Notes under the pieces: model-generated | Told to the model about the DNA's origin: nothing | What the model saw: the letters and a program-made list of their open reading frames with translations, nothing else | The model's database searches: none | Assembly (NCBI RefSeq): GCF_001957125.1 | Contig: NZ_MPHJ01000002.1 | Location: 186,001-250,000 of the forward strand | DNA: 64,000 nt | Reading direction: 5' to 3' | From: Shewanella sp. UCD-KL12 | GTDB taxonomy: Bacteria; Pseudomonadota; Gammaproteobacteria; Enterobacterales; Shewanellaceae | Shown: piece after piece, positions 1-9,550 of the stretch | Layout of the letters: the number at the start of each line of letters is the position of its first letter | Numbering within the stretch: position 1 is the first letter of the stretch | Made by a program: the position numbers and the translations under genes

Positions 1-6
1 GACACA

Positions 7-1239
7 GTGGTACAGCCAAGCATGGGCAGAAAGCTAAAGTGGCCTGTAATGGCTGGCGCGGCTGTATTGCTTGTATCAGGTTTAGTTTGGTCAAGTGTCG
101 GTGGTAGCCAAGTGAGTGACTCTATTAGTCGCAGTGAGTTGAGGTTTGCCACCTTAGAGAAGGGCACGCTAACACGTGATATTGCCACTACGGGTAAAAT
201 CGTTGCCGCGAATGCGCCGATTCTATACAGCACAGACCAAGGCACTGTGACACTACTGGCAAAGCCCGGTGATCGAGTCGAGCAAGGTGATGTCGTCGCT
301 AGCATCGAAAGTCATAAGCTGACTAATAGCCTTAAGCAGCAAGAGGCGCTTCTCGAAGGGATGCAGAGCGCACTAGAAAGAGCGCGTCTCGATGCCCGCC
401 GCGAACAGTTAAAAGCACAACAAACGTTAGATATGGCCAAGGTAGACCTTGAAGCTGCTGACAGAGAGAGTCGCCGTGGTGATGAGCTGATTGAAAATAA
501 GTTGATATCCAAAATTGATTTTGAAAAGGGTAAAGATGACCTGCACAAGGCCAAGCTTTTATCTGCTCATGCAAAGCAGGAAGCTGACTTGATGCGAGAT
601 ACTCAGACCTTCGAAATAAAGAACAAAGCTGCAGAAGTTAACCGCCAAAAGCTAGTGGTCAGCGAGCTTGAGCGTCAGGTTGCTGCACTCAATATCAAGG
701 CGCCAGTAGGCGGCATCATAGGTAACTGGCTGACGGAGCAAAAAGCCCGCATCGGTCAGAGCCAACCCATCTTAACCGTTGTCGATCTGAGCGCCTTTGA
801 GGCTGAGCTAGCAGTACCTGAGTCTTACGCAGATGAGTTAGGGCTAGGTATGGGCGTAGAGCTGAGCTTTGGCGACTTGACCTTAATCGGTGAGCTGTCT
901 TCGATTTCACCTGAGGTGAGAAACCGTGAGGTCACTGCCCGCGTTAGATTTGAGCAAGATGAACGTCTGCATCTGCGCCAGAACCAGCGTCTATCGGCAC
1001 GAGTATTACTAGAAAATAGACCTAACGTCTTGATGGTTAAACGTGGCGCCTTTGTCGCAACGGGTGGTGCTAATGAGGTGTACGCCATGAATGGTGACAT
1101 TGCTGAGCAAACTGAGATTAAGCTAGGTGCCCGCAGTATGAGTCATATCGAAGTCCTGCAAGGTGGTAAAGCGGGTGATGTCTGGGTTATCTCGAGTGTG
1201 CAGCCATTTAAAAAAGCTGAACAAGTGTTAGTACGCTAA
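7..1239 (+). CDS. HlyD/RND-type periplasmic adaptor of an ABC exporter
   Basis: Membrane-fusion (adaptor) protein that would link the inner-membrane MacB-like permeases encoded downstream to an outer-membrane channel. Visible features: an N-terminal membrane anchor (about residues 13-30), a biotinyl-lipoyl-like half around 60-100, a long charged helical hairpin (about 100-225) and the second lipoyl half near 230 (IKAPVGGIIG), followed by beta-barrel segments. The reading frame is open to the window edge, so GTG at 7 is only the first in-window start; ATG at 22 or an upstream codon is equally possible. The stop lies 10 bp before the next gene, so it heads the operon seen here. The exported substrate cannot be read from sequence. 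Confidence 0.9.
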   Translation: MVQPSMGRKLKWPVMAGAAVLLVSGLVWSSVGGSQVSDSISRSELRFATLEKGTLTRDIATTGKIVAANAPILYSTDQGTVTLLAKPGDRVEQGDVVASIESHKLTNSLKQQEALLEGMQSALERARLDARREQLKAQQTLDMAKVDLEAADRESRRGDELIENKLISKIDFEKGKDDLHKAKLLSAHAKQEADLMRDTQTFEIKNKAAEVNRQKLVVSELERQVAALNIKAPVGGIIGNWLTEQKARIGQSQPILTVVDLSAFEAELAVPESYADELGLGMGVELSFGDLTLIGELSSISPEVRNREVTARVRFEQDERLHLRQNQRLSARVLLENRPNVLMVKRGAFVATGGANEVYAMNGDIAEQTEIKLGARSMSHIEVLQGGKAGDVWVISSVQPFKKAEQVLVR

Positions 1240-1249
1240 GGAGAGCAAG

Positions 1250-1594
1250 ATGAATATCTCTAATCAAACAGACAATCAAAGACCTAAGCAATTTGACTTA
1301 ATAAGCAGCCAACTGTTTAGCGCGCTGTCCACGCAAAAGGTGATTACTGCTGGCGCATTAGCGCTGCTGCTCATTGCGGTACAGGTTTGTACTCAGAGTG
1401 TCGGTGATTGGTTTCTATTTGGCTTGAATGTCCTTGAAGTGACTGCGCCTGTGCATATGGGAGTTAGCGAAATATCTAATGTCAGCACAGGTCTTAGCAA
1501 TGAGGTCAGTGCAGGTTTGATAAGTGGCATAAATGATTTGGGTGAGATGATTTGGCAACTAGTGAAAGCACTCATTGAATGCCTATTTGGCTAA
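1250..1594 (+). CDS. Small membrane protein within the exporter operon, unknown function
   Basis: Unrecognised 114-residue protein. It has a polar N-terminus, one clear hydrophobic segment (about residues 34-52), an amphipathic middle and a second hydrophobic patch at the C-terminus. The start is well supported by AAGGAGAG 6-7 nt upstream of ATG, and the gene sits 10 bp after the adaptor gene, so it is probably co-transcribed. No catalytic motif is visible. It may be an accessory or stabilising subunit of the exporter; that is inferred from position only. Its stop codon lies inside the first copy of a 23-bp direct repeat. Confidence 0.65.
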   Translation: MNISNQTDNQRPKQFDLISSQLFSALSTQKVITAGALALLLIAVQVCTQSVGDWFLFGLNVLEVTAPVHMGVSEISNVSTGLSNEVSAGLISGINDLGEMIWQLVKALIECLFG

Positions 1595-1633
1595 ATATAA
1601 AAAATTAGTTTTGGCTAAATATAAAAAATTAGT
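1587..1633. repeat. 23-bp perfect tandem direct repeat
   Basis: Two identical 23-bp AT-rich copies (1587-1609 and 1611-1633) separated by 1 bp. The first copy contains the stop codon of the preceding gene. A short hairpin with arms ACTAGG/CCTAGT follows at 1640-1659. Confidence 0.85.
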
Positions 1634-1697
1634 AACGGACTAGGGGCTCGCGCCTAGTACCTAAAGCGAACAAACGATAAGAACAGGGAATATCAAA

Positions 1698-2465
1698 ATG
1701 TTATCGATGAAAAGTATCAGTAAAGTATTTAAAACGGACTTAGTAGAAACCCATGCACTGCGTGATTTTAACCTTGAAGTGAATGAAGGAGAGTTTGTCG
1801 CGGTGACAGGCCCATCAGGCTCAGGCAAGACCACTTTTCTTAATATCGCAGGCTTGTTAGAAGGGGTGAGTGGCGGTGAATATATTCTCGATGGCGTCGA
1901 TATTGCGAACTTAAGTGATAACAAGAGTGCTGCAATTCGCAATGAAAAAATTGGTTTTATCTTTCAGGGCTTCAATCTTATCCCAGATCTGAATTTGGCT
2001 GAAAATGTCGAGGTGCCGTTACGCTATCGTGGTTTCAGTGCCAAAGAACGTAAGCGTCGTGTACAGCATGCTCTTGAGCAGGTTGGCTTAGCCGCACGCA
2101 TGAAGCACTTGCCGTCACAACTTTCTGGTGGTCAACAGCAACGTGTCGCCATAGCGCGCGCTTTAGCGGGAGAGCCAAGGTTTCTGCTTGCCGATGAGCC
2201 AACAGGTAACTTAGACAGCATGATGGCACGTCAGGTGATGGAGCTGCTTGAAGAGATTAACAAGGCGGGTACCACCATTATCATGGTGACTCACGATGCT
2301 GAGCTTGCGCGCCGAGCGCAACGCAATATTCAGATTGTTGATGGTCAGGTGTGTGATTTTACTATGTATCAGGGGGGAGCGAATGCTGATAAGCCGCATT
2401 TAGTCTCTGATGCTGACAAGAGTGATGAGTTGGCGCAGGCAACAGCCGAAAAAGTGGCAAGCTAA
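1698..2465 (+). CDS. ABC transporter ATP-binding protein, MacB/LolD type
   Basis: Cytoplasmic ATPase that energises the two FtsX-like permeases encoded next. Motifs: Walker A GPSGSGKTT (about residues 38-46), Q-loop in IFQGFNL, signature LSGGQQQRVAIARAL, Walker B FLLADEPTGNLDS and switch His in VTHDAEL. At 255 residues it has the usual LolD/MacB-ATPase length plus a short acidic tail. The start is ATG 1698 after AGGGA; an in-frame ATG at 1707 is possible. A 104-bp gap with a direct repeat separates it from the small membrane protein, while the permease follows within 12 bp. Confidence 0.95.
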   Translation: MLSMKSISKVFKTDLVETHALRDFNLEVNEGEFVAVTGPSGSGKTTFLNIAGLLEGVSGGEYILDGVDIANLSDNKSAAIRNEKIGFIFQGFNLIPDLNLAENVEVPLRYRGFSAKERKRRVQHALEQVGLAARMKHLPSQLSGGQQQRVAIARALAGEPRFLLADEPTGNLDSMMARQVMELLEEINKAGTTIIMVTHDAELARRAQRNIQIVDGQVCDFTMYQGGANADKPHLVSDADKSDELAQATAEKVAS

Positions 2466-2476
2466 GGAGAGTGACT

Positions 2477-3778
2477 ATGTTTTTCTATTATCTCGATCTC
2501 GCTTGGCGCAGCATTAAGAAAACGCCACTTCTGTCACTGCTAATGGTACTGGCTATCTCTATTGGTATTGGCATAACCATTACCACCTTGAACATCTATC
2601 AGATGGCTTCAATTAACCCTGCTGGTGAGCGTTCATCTAAGTTGTTTGAAGTTCGCCTATGGAGCCAAGGCGTAGACAGCTGGGATGAGCTTAATGAGCA
2701 GATCACCTATCAAGATGGTTTTAATCTGCGTAATAGTTCAGTGCCAGTGCGTCAATCTCCTATGTTCAGAACGGGTTTTGCGGTTCAGACAGACGATCCT
2801 GATTTTTCCCCAGTACTGGAAAGCGCACGGGTTACAGATTCTGACTTCTTTGGACTCTTCTCTGTGCCTTTTCTCTACGGTAATGCTTGGAGTAAGCAAG
2901 TTGATAAAGAAGCGGCTTACCAAGTGGTGATCAGTGAAGATCTGAATAATGAAGTTTTCAAAGGTGAAAATAGTGTCGGTAGAACCCTTTACTTCAACCA
3001 AAAGCCTTATCAGGTTGTTGGTGTAACCAAAACCTGGAGCCCTAGCCCTAAATATTATGATGTGAACAATGGGGCATTTAATGATGCAGAAAGAATATTT
3101 GTACCTTACTCACTTGCGCCAATTGAGGAGTATCAAAGCTGGGGTAATAACCAGAGCTGGAAGAATGAGTCACTCAATACGTATGCAGATCGCTTAGCGT
3201 CAGAAGCGCACTGGAACCAGTACTGGGTAGAGCTAGATAACCCAGAGCAGGTGCGTGAATATAAAGAGTGGCTTGCTAACTATATTGAGCAGCAAAAGTT
3301 GATAGGTCGCTTCGAGATGCCGAATGCGACAGGCGAACTGGCCGATGTTGAGCAGTGGTTGAAGATAAACAATGTGGTACCGGAAGATAACAAGATCTTA
3401 GTGGGGCTCAGTGCACTCTTTTTATTAGTTTGCTTGGTCAACATGTTAGGTCTGTTATTGGCTAAGTTTCTTAAACGCGCACCTGAAGTTGGTGTTCGCC
3501 GTGCCATAGGTGCAAGCCGCGCCCAGATTTTCTCACAGCATATGGTCGAAGTGGGTTTAATTGGCTTTTGTGGCGGCTTGTTAGGTTTATTGTGGGCATG
3601 GGGTTCACTGTCTCTGTTATCAGCAAGATTTAACCTTGAAGATGCACTGACACAGCTTGACCAAACCATGTGGGTACTCGCCCCAAGTATAGCGATTGTG
3701 GCGGCTTTGGTTGCCGGCGTATATCCAGCATGGCGCATCTGCTCAACGAACCCTAGCGTTCATCTTAAGAGCCAATAA
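2477..3778 (+). CDS. FtsX/MacB-family ABC permease (first of two)
   Basis: Inner-membrane permease with MacB topology: one N-terminal TM (about residues 16-40, after a SIKKTPLLSLL segment), a large periplasmic core domain, then three C-terminal TMs including the GVRRAIGASRAQIF coupling region typical of FtsX-like proteins. ATG at 2477 is chosen over GTG at 2471 because the ribosome-binding site TAAGGAGA (2463-2470) lies at ideal spacing for it. It overlaps the end region of the ATPase gene through the shared Shine-Dalgarno and is clearly co-translated. It probably forms a heterodimer with the next permease. Confidence 0.92.
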   Translation: MFFYYLDLAWRSIKKTPLLSLLMVLAISIGIGITITTLNIYQMASINPAGERSSKLFEVRLWSQGVDSWDELNEQITYQDGFNLRNSSVPVRQSPMFRTGFAVQTDDPDFSPVLESARVTDSDFFGLFSVPFLYGNAWSKQVDKEAAYQVVISEDLNNEVFKGENSVGRTLYFNQKPYQVVGVTKTWSPSPKYYDVNNGAFNDAERIFVPYSLAPIEEYQSWGNNQSWKNESLNTYADRLASEAHWNQYWVELDNPEQVREYKEWLANYIEQQKLIGRFEMPNATGELADVEQWLKINNVVPEDNKILVGLSALFLLVCLVNMLGLLLAKFLKRAPEVGVRRAIGASRAQIFSQHMVEVGLIGFCGGLLGLLWAWGSLSLLSARFNLEDALTQLDQTMWVLAPSIAIVAALVAGVYPAWRICSTNPSVHLKSQ

Positions 3779-3804
3779 GTAGAGTAAGAGAAAAGGAATT
3801 TATC

Positions 3805-5013
3805 ATGTTACAGATTAAACCTATTATCAGCACGCTAATGCGCAATAAGAGCGGGCCTATTTTACTCTTAATTCAGATCATTCTATCGGTCGCAATCGTC
3901 GCGAATGCGAGTTTCATTATCAGCGAACGTCTGAATATGATGTCCCGTGACTCCGGTATCGCCGAAGCTGAAGTGTTTGATTTCAGAGTCTATAACTTCG
4001 ATTCTAATGTTGATTTTAGCGCGCAAAACAGCCGCGATATGCAAACTATTCGTGACCTTCCAGGTGTGATAGCCGCAACCACAACTAGTATGACACCACT
4101 GAGCGGTGGTGGCTGGATGTCAGGCTTTACTGTGGGTGAAAGCGAAGAAACATCTAAAACCAGTCATGCTGCTATCTATTACGGTGACGAGCAGATGATA
4201 GACTCTTTAGGGGTTAAGCTTATCGCTGGAAGAAACTTCTATGAGGAGGAGATCCAGCAGGAGATCCCTAATAGAGCAAATCTTGGGATTGTCTCTCAGG
4301 CATTTGCTACAGAAACCTGGGGTGACGAGCCTGCGGTAGGCCAAATCATGTATGCGGCAGATTTTGGCGAAGAGCCTGTAGAAGTAGTCGGTGTTGTTGA
4401 AACCTTGCAAGGCGCATGGGTGAATAGCGACCAACTTGAAAATAGTGTCATTTTAAATGTTGAACTGGCTTACCCATTTACTAAGTTCTTAGTAAGGGCC
4501 GAAGAGGGGACGCTTCCACAGCTTAAAGAGGCCATTCCGGCGGCGTTACATAAAGATAATGTTAACCGCGTTATCAATAACTTTAGCTTGATCAGTGAGC
4601 ATAGAAAAAGGGTATATCGTAACCACGAGTTGATGGCGACGGTTCTGTCTATGATGGTGGTGCTATTGTTGCTTATCACATCATTAGGCTTGGCTGGTAT
4701 GGTGATGTTTAATATTGAACGTCGTACAAAGCAGATAGGCACACGCCGTGCTTTAGGCGCGAAGAAGCGTGATATCTTGAGCTTCTTCTTAGTCGAAAAC
4801 TACATCATCTGTATTGTTGGTGGGGTGATTGGCGGTCTAGTGGCCATGCAGTTAGGTAAACAGTTAATGAGTATCTATAGCTTGCCTCAACTTGAGATAA
4901 TCTATCCGCTATTGACCATTGCTGGCTTAGTCGTGCTAACGACGATCGCAGTCATTTTGCCAGCGAGAAAAGCGGCGAATATCTCTCCCGCGATTGCGAC
5001 CAGAAGTGTATAG
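3805..5013 (+). CDS. FtsX/MacB-family ABC permease (second of two)
   Basis: Second permease with the same MacB plan: an N-terminal TM (about residues 15-37), a periplasmic core (about 40-275) and three C-terminal TMs. The FtsX-like coupling motif IGTRRALGAKKRDILSFF follows the second TM. AAGGA precedes the ATG, and the gap to the first permease is 26 bp. Canonical MacB is a homodimer with a fused ATPase; here the ATPase is separate and two different permeases are encoded, as in related MacB-like systems next to sigma-54 regulators. The substrate is unknown. Confidence 0.92.
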   Translation: MLQIKPIISTLMRNKSGPILLLIQIILSVAIVANASFIISERLNMMSRDSGIAEAEVFDFRVYNFDSNVDFSAQNSRDMQTIRDLPGVIAATTTSMTPLSGGGWMSGFTVGESEETSKTSHAAIYYGDEQMIDSLGVKLIAGRNFYEEEIQQEIPNRANLGIVSQAFATETWGDEPAVGQIMYAADFGEEPVEVVGVVETLQGAWVNSDQLENSVILNVELAYPFTKFLVRAEEGTLPQLKEAIPAALHKDNVNRVINNFSLISEHRKRVYRNHELMATVLSMMVVLLLLITSLGLAGMVMFNIERRTKQIGTRRALGAKKRDILSFFLVENYIICIVGGVIGGLVAMQLGKQLMSIYSLPQLEIIYPLLTIAGLVVLTTIAVILPARKAANISPAIATRSV

Positions 5014-5129
5014 CTAAACCGTTTAAGCGGTGTTGCGAAAGAGGATTAGCCTTTAATTCTCTTTCGCTTTCAGTTAGTTTGAAAGCCAACGATCTTCCTT
5101 TCAACATAAAAAGAACGATATCAAGAAGT

Positions 5130-6617
5130 ATGGATACAATTCTCATCGTCGATGACAACCAGGCTGTTTGTAATGCACTGTCGCTTATGCTTGAGCTACA
5201 TGGGTTTAAAACACTGACTTGCCTCTCACCTGAAACGGCGCTGGAGCTGGTAAAGCTCCACGATATTGCCTTAGTGGTTCAGGATATGAACTTCACTCAG
5301 GACACCACATCGGGTGAAGAGGGTAAAGCCCTGTTTTATGAGTTTAGAGCACTGCAGCCTCAGCTCCCTATCGTGCTATTAACGGCTTGGACTCAACTTG
5401 AGATAGCTGTAGAGCTGGTCAAAGAGGGCGCTGCGGATTACATGGGCAAGCCTTGGGACGATGCCAAGTTAGTGACCAGTATTAATAATCTTATCTCACT
5501 GCATTCGTTGTCTAAAGCCAATACTCAACTGACCAGAGTTGAAAACGACCGTATGTCAGCGATTAAAGATGCTGACTTGTGCGGCATCGTTTTTGGCAGC
5601 GGCGCCATGCAGCGCAGTATCGATTTAGCGCTGCAAATTGCCCGCTCAGATGTTTCGGTATTGATCACAGGCCCTAATGGCGCAGGTAAAGATAAGCTGG
5701 CAGATATCATACATGCCAATTCAGCCCTGAAACGTAAGCCCTTTATTAAGGTCAATGTTGGCGCTTTACCTATGGACCTGCTTGAAGCTGAGCTGTTTGG
5801 GGCAGAGGCTGGGGCCTTTACCGGTGCCAATAAAACACGTATTGGACGATTTGAAGCGGCCGATGGTGGTACCTTGTTTTTGGATGAGATTGGTAACTTA
5901 CCTTTATCTGGTCAGATTAAGCTATTACGGGTACTGCAAACGGGGGAGTTTGAACGTTTAGGCAGTCACCAGACTCGTAAGGTCAATGTGCGGGTACTCA
6001 GTGCCACGAACGCTGATCTTGCCGAGGATATTCGCGAGGGACGTTTCCGTGAAGATCTCTTCTATCGTCTTAATGTGATTGAGCTTGAGCTGGCGCCGCT
6101 TAATCTGCGCCAAGATGATATCTTACCTTTGACTAACCACTTTATCGGTAGTGAGTTCTCTCTTAATAAGCAGGCTCAACAGGCGTTAATTGCTCACCTT
6201 TGGCCTGGGAATGTTAGAGAGCTTGAAAATGCCTGTAAACGTGCGGTCATTCTGGCAAAAAATAAACAGCTCACCCCTGCAGATTTTGGTTTGGCGCTTC
6301 AGCCGGAGAGCCAAGCTGCTGACGTTATCGTTAAGCCTGATGTAGCGAGTGACGAGCCCGTTAATATCGAGCTTAGTCCCACGGGTATAGACAGCGAAGC
6401 TTTAAATAAGCTTGATGCAAATACCGCTGATGAAAACCGTGTGGCTTTAGCTCCCCTTGATACAGAAGTATCTGCAGAGCCAGTCATCGATGAGAAACAA
6501 GCGATAGAAACGGCATTAATCGAGCACGGCGGAGTGATCGCAAGAGTGGCGAAGTCGCTTGGGCTAAGTAGGCAAGCGCTGTATAGACGCATGGAAAAGT
6601 TTGGTATCGGCAAATGA
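5130..6617 (+). CDS. Sigma-54-dependent response regulator, NtrC family
   Basis: Receiver domain (about residues 1-120, phosphoacceptor Asp52 in VVQDMNF), AAA+ domain (about 150-390) and a Fis-type HTH at the C-terminus (SLGLSRQALYRRM). The AAA+ domain has a variant Walker A GPNGAGKD, the sigma-54 contact loop GAFTGA and Walker [14 protein letters not shown] 5130 is preferred over TTG 5079 because the receiver fold begins at MDTILIVDD. A linker of about 80 residues before the HTH is rich in acidic residues. It lies 116 bp after the exporter genes and before its kinase, so it probably controls the exporter operon from a promoter outside the window. Confidence 0.93.
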   Translation: MDTILIVDDNQAVCNALSLMLELHGFKTLTCLSPETALELVKLHDIALVVQDMNFTQDTTSGEEGKALFYEFRALQPQLPIVLLTAWTQLEIAVELVKEGAADYMGKPWDDAKLVTSINNLISLHSLSKANTQLTRVENDRMSAIKDADLCGIVFGSGAMQRSIDLALQIARSDVSVLITGPNGAGKDKLADIIHANSALKRKPFIKVNVGALPMDLLEAELFGAEAGAFTGANKTRIGRFEAADGGTLFLDEIGNLPLSGQIKLLRVLQTGEFERLGSHQTRKVNVRVLSATNADLAEDIREGRFREDLFYRLNVIELELAPLNLRQDDILPLTNHFIGSEFSLNKQAQQALIAHLWPGNVRELENACKRAVILAKNKQLTPADFGLALQPESQAADVIVKPDVASDEPVNIELSPTGIDSEALNKLDANTADENRVALAPLDTEVSAEPVIDEKQAIETALIEHGGVIARVAKSLGLSRQALYRRMEKFGIGK

Positions 6618-6666
6618 TCTGTTATCAATCATGCATTCTCACTCATAGTTAGTAAGGTTTTCCCTA

Positions 6667-8070
6667 ATGGCACTATCTTCGTACTTTTCTTTGCAGCACC
6701 TCTCACTCAGAGTGAAGCTGATATTAGGGGCGGTTCTGGCTTCTCAAGTTGGCACGGGTTTATCGCTATTCTTACTTGATAAGCTGGTGCATCCACAAAC
6801 CTTTGTTGGTACATCATCTTTTATTTTTGTGATTATATTTATGCTGGCAGGTATCACTGCTTGTAGCTTTTCTCTTTTAGCGACTAAGACCTTAGCCACG
6901 AGTCTTACCGCACTTGAAGTTGGCCTGCTCAACTTCAAGGATAATGACTTTAGCGTGACCATACCTGTTTGTGGTGATAGCCAGCTAAGAGCGCTCACCA
7001 CGCTATTTAATGAGTCGGCTGAAACCTTAAGGAAAGAGCGCCAATATATCTATCAGCGTGAGTTGCTGCTCGATAAGGTGATCCAAAGTTCACCAAATGT
7101 GATGTTGTTGCTCGATGATGAGCAGCGAGTGATTTACGCCAATGATGCTGCTAGGCACATGTTTTACCAAGGTAACCGTATCGATGGTTTTTCGTTATCT
7201 GAGTTGCTTGTGAGTGTCAGTGATGAGCTTGCTTCTGCCCTGAAAAAGCCCAAAGGAGGCCTGTTTACTTTATCTGTCGAGGGGCAAGAGGAAGATGAAA
7301 CCTGGCATCTTTCACGGGGGCAGTTTCTGTTAAATGGCCAGTACCACCACTTGGTCTTACTCAGACAGATGACCCATGAGCTGAATCGTCAAGAAGTGGC
7401 TGTGTGGAAAAAGGTTATTCGCATCATTAGTCATGAGCTCAATAATTCAGTTGCGCCAATTGCCTCTATGGTTAACTCAGGCCGGATCATCACTAAAGAT
7501 CTTGAGGATAAAAAGCTTGAGATGATCTTCGATACCATAGAGGACAGAACCAGCCATTTGAGTCAGTTTATCTCAAATTATGCCCGCTTTGCTAAGTTGC
7601 CTCAGCCTAAAAAAGTCACCGTGGACTGGCATAAGTTGATTGAGCAGCTTGCTCAGCATTATCAGTTTGAACTTATAGGTACAGTACCTGATGAAGATGG
7701 CGAATTTGACCTGATCCAGATGGAGCAAGTGCTGTTAAATCTACTGAAAAATGCCCATGAGTCAGGTACAGTTCCCTCAGGTGTCTCTTTAACCATAGAG
7801 TCTCTAACTGTACTGAATGGTAAGGCGACCGAAAAGAACAGTGAAGGGAGAACCATAGAAGGTACTGTGATAGAGATCAGAGATGAAGGTGCAGGCATGC
7901 CACCAGAGGTGCTTAAGCAGGCATTGTTGCCCTTCTATTCGACCAAACAATCAGGCACTGGACTTGGCTTACCTCTGTGTCGGGAGATTATTGAAGCACA
8001 TGAAGGGCGAATAAGCTTACACAACCGTGATGAGATAGGGCTTTGTGTGAGAGTCTTCTTACCTCATTAG
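6667..8070 (+). CDS. Membrane sensor histidine kinase (NtrB-like)
   Basis: Partner kinase of the preceding regulator. Two TMs (about residues 17-37 and 50-70) bracket a very short periplasmic loop, so sensing is probably within the membrane or cytoplasmic. A HAMP-like linker and a PAS-like domain (about 125-230) follow. The phosphoacceptor is His256 in ISHELNNSVAPI, then the HATPase boxes: N box NLLKNAHES, G1 DEGAGMPPE, G2 GTGLGLPLC. The 467-residue length is usual for this class. ATG 6667 has AAGG 9 nt upstream. Confidence 0.93.
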   Translation: MALSSYFSLQHLSLRVKLILGAVLASQVGTGLSLFLLDKLVHPQTFVGTSSFIFVIIFMLAGITACSFSLLATKTLATSLTALEVGLLNFKDNDFSVTIPVCGDSQLRALTTLFNESAETLRKERQYIYQRELLLDKVIQSSPNVMLLLDDEQRVIYANDAARHMFYQGNRIDGFSLSELLVSVSDELASALKKPKGGLFTLSVEGQEEDETWHLSRGQFLLNGQYHHLVLLRQMTHELNRQEVAVWKKVIRIISHELNNSVAPIASMVNSGRIITKDLEDKKLEMIFDTIEDRTSHLSQFISNYARFAKLPQPKKVTVDWHKLIEQLAQHYQFELIGTVPDEDGEFDLIQMEQVLLNLLKNAHESGTVPSGVSLTIESLTVLNGKATEKNSEGRTIEGTVIEIRDEGAGMPPEVLKQALLPFYSTKQSGTGLGLPLCREIIEAHEGRISLHNRDEIGLCVRVFLPH

Positions 8071-8149
8071 TGTTGCCTCATTAATTGATATCTCATCTCC
8101 AGTGGCAGTCACTTTCACATGACGCTGGGGGCTACTCTTGTTTTAGCTT

Positions 8150-8710
8150 CTAGCCAAATTTTTGTTTAAAAAGGTCTTTCAATACTCGTACTTTCTTCGG
8201 GAGAAACATGGCTGAAGGGTAGAGCAAGGTCAGGTGTTGATCCGGATAATCTATATCCGATAAGACTTCAACGAGATCGCCACTTTCAATAAAAGGTTTC
8301 GAGTGTAGCTCTGGTATAAACGCAATCCCTTGACCATTTATTGCCATATAACGTAGTAAGTTAAGGTCATCAGATTGCATTGAAATATTGATGCCATAGT
8401 CCAATAAGTCAGCGTTATAGCGATTGGTTAACACTCGCTGATCTCCAAGGTTTTCTAAGGTGATAGGAGGATGAGAAGCTACATACTGCTTGGAGGCAAC
8501 AAAGTGGCTGCTGTATGACAATAAGCTAAATTGAATGTAACTATCATCGGAAATATTCACAGCGCAGGGTAAAACTTGTAAATCGATCCCCTGTCTTTTC
8601 AGATCGACACTTTCCTGATGATTTTGTATTTCGATTTCAATGTTGGGAAAAGCTGAAGAGTATTCTGAAATAATGGAGGTAAATACCGTTGAGGATGTCA
8701 ACGCCACCAA
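8150..8710 (-). pseudogene. LysR-type regulator remnant lacking the DNA-binding domain
   Basis: The 186 translated residues match the effector-binding half of LysR regulators, from the first beta strand to a plausible natural C-terminus (VLKDLFKQKFG). The winged HTH of about 90 residues is absent. Two in-frame TAA stops sit directly upstream of the first possible start (TTG), with no ribosome-binding site and no recognisable HTH code in the preceding 280 bp. The simplest reading is a 5'-deleted decaying gene. A free-standing effector domain is the less likely alternative. Confidence 0.7.
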
Positions 8711-8989
8711 GCCTTATTAAGCAAGATGTTGGGGAGGCAGAATAATATTATGAAACATAAGATAATATAAATCAGTTGCCTGTATTAAACCTTGACTAGC
8801 TAGATGCTTACGGCTCAATGAGATTATTGTCAGTTTATTCCTTTAGTAGTGGGTATTAACAAGTTATTTTTATGGTTTTAAATGGCTCTGATTATTCTGT
8901 ACTTATAAATTGATTAATTAACTGAATTAGTGCATTTTTTATATAGGCATATGGGTAGCATAGGACTGCTAATAATTTAGGAGAGGTAA
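8711..8989. other. AT-rich intergenic region
   Basis: No convincing coding sequence. It probably holds the promoter for the small membrane protein at 8990, but no clear -35/-10 pair stands out. Confidence 0.4.
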
Positions 8990-9313
8990 ATGGATTTTAC
9001 GAAATGGTTGCGCTCAGAATTACCGCATTTAGAAAATGCATCTTCAGTTGTTACATTCAAGCTAATTCATGGTGCGAAGCGCGATACTCGTTTATTGCGT
9101 TTCTTATCGAGTGTCTTATTCTCTGTGGTGCTTATTTTTCTTGTGTTTTCTCTCAGTGATATGCTTTTACCACTTGATTCATTAAGTAATTACTGTGTTT
9201 TGGCTGTTATCGTTATTCTCTTAGTTCTTGGTCTCCGACGTATTGAAAACACTTTTGAGAAATGGCTTATCTGCAGAAAGATCAAGCAATTGGCAAAGCC
9301 ATCCCTCAAATAA
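8990..9313 (+). CDS. Small two-TM membrane protein, unknown
   Basis: A 107-residue protein with a strong ribosome-binding site (AGGAGAGGTAA before ATG). A soluble N-terminal part of about 37 residues is followed by two TMs (about residues 40-57 and 66-82) with a short loop, then a basic C-terminal tail. No family was recognised. It stands alone between the LysR remnant and a dispersed repeat element, so context gives no functional clue. Confidence 0.6.
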   Translation: MDFTKWLRSELPHLENASSVVTFKLIHGAKRDTRLLRFLSSVLFSVVLIFLVFSLSDMLLPLDSLSNYCVLAVIVILLVLGLRRIENTFEKWLICRKIKQLAKPSLK

Positions 9314-9346
9314 GCTCGAAGAGGTAAGCTGCTTAGAACTATTAAG

Positions 9347-9475
9347 GTGTAGATACGGCTGAGGGTATCGAAAACATGGATGTTTTCGTTAAGCGGCCAT
9401 GGAAGGTTTTACAGCGTCCCGAAGGAGGAGCTGCACATTCGCCCACGGCAGGTGATAGATAGCTGCAAAGTTATA
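9347..9475 (+). repeat. Dispersed noncoding repeat element, copy A
   Basis: Starts GTGTAGATACGGCT and contains GCGGCCATGGAAGG, ACAGCG and CACGGCAGGTGATAGATA, in the same order as related stretches at 37335, 42450 and 53934. A short open frame inside it is not a gene. Confidence 0.7.
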
Positions 9476-9550
9476 ATTTCCAGTAAGCTAACTAAACTCC
9501 AAATTACCAACTCAAAAGAGACTTCAGCCACTTATTATTTGACAAGTTGG

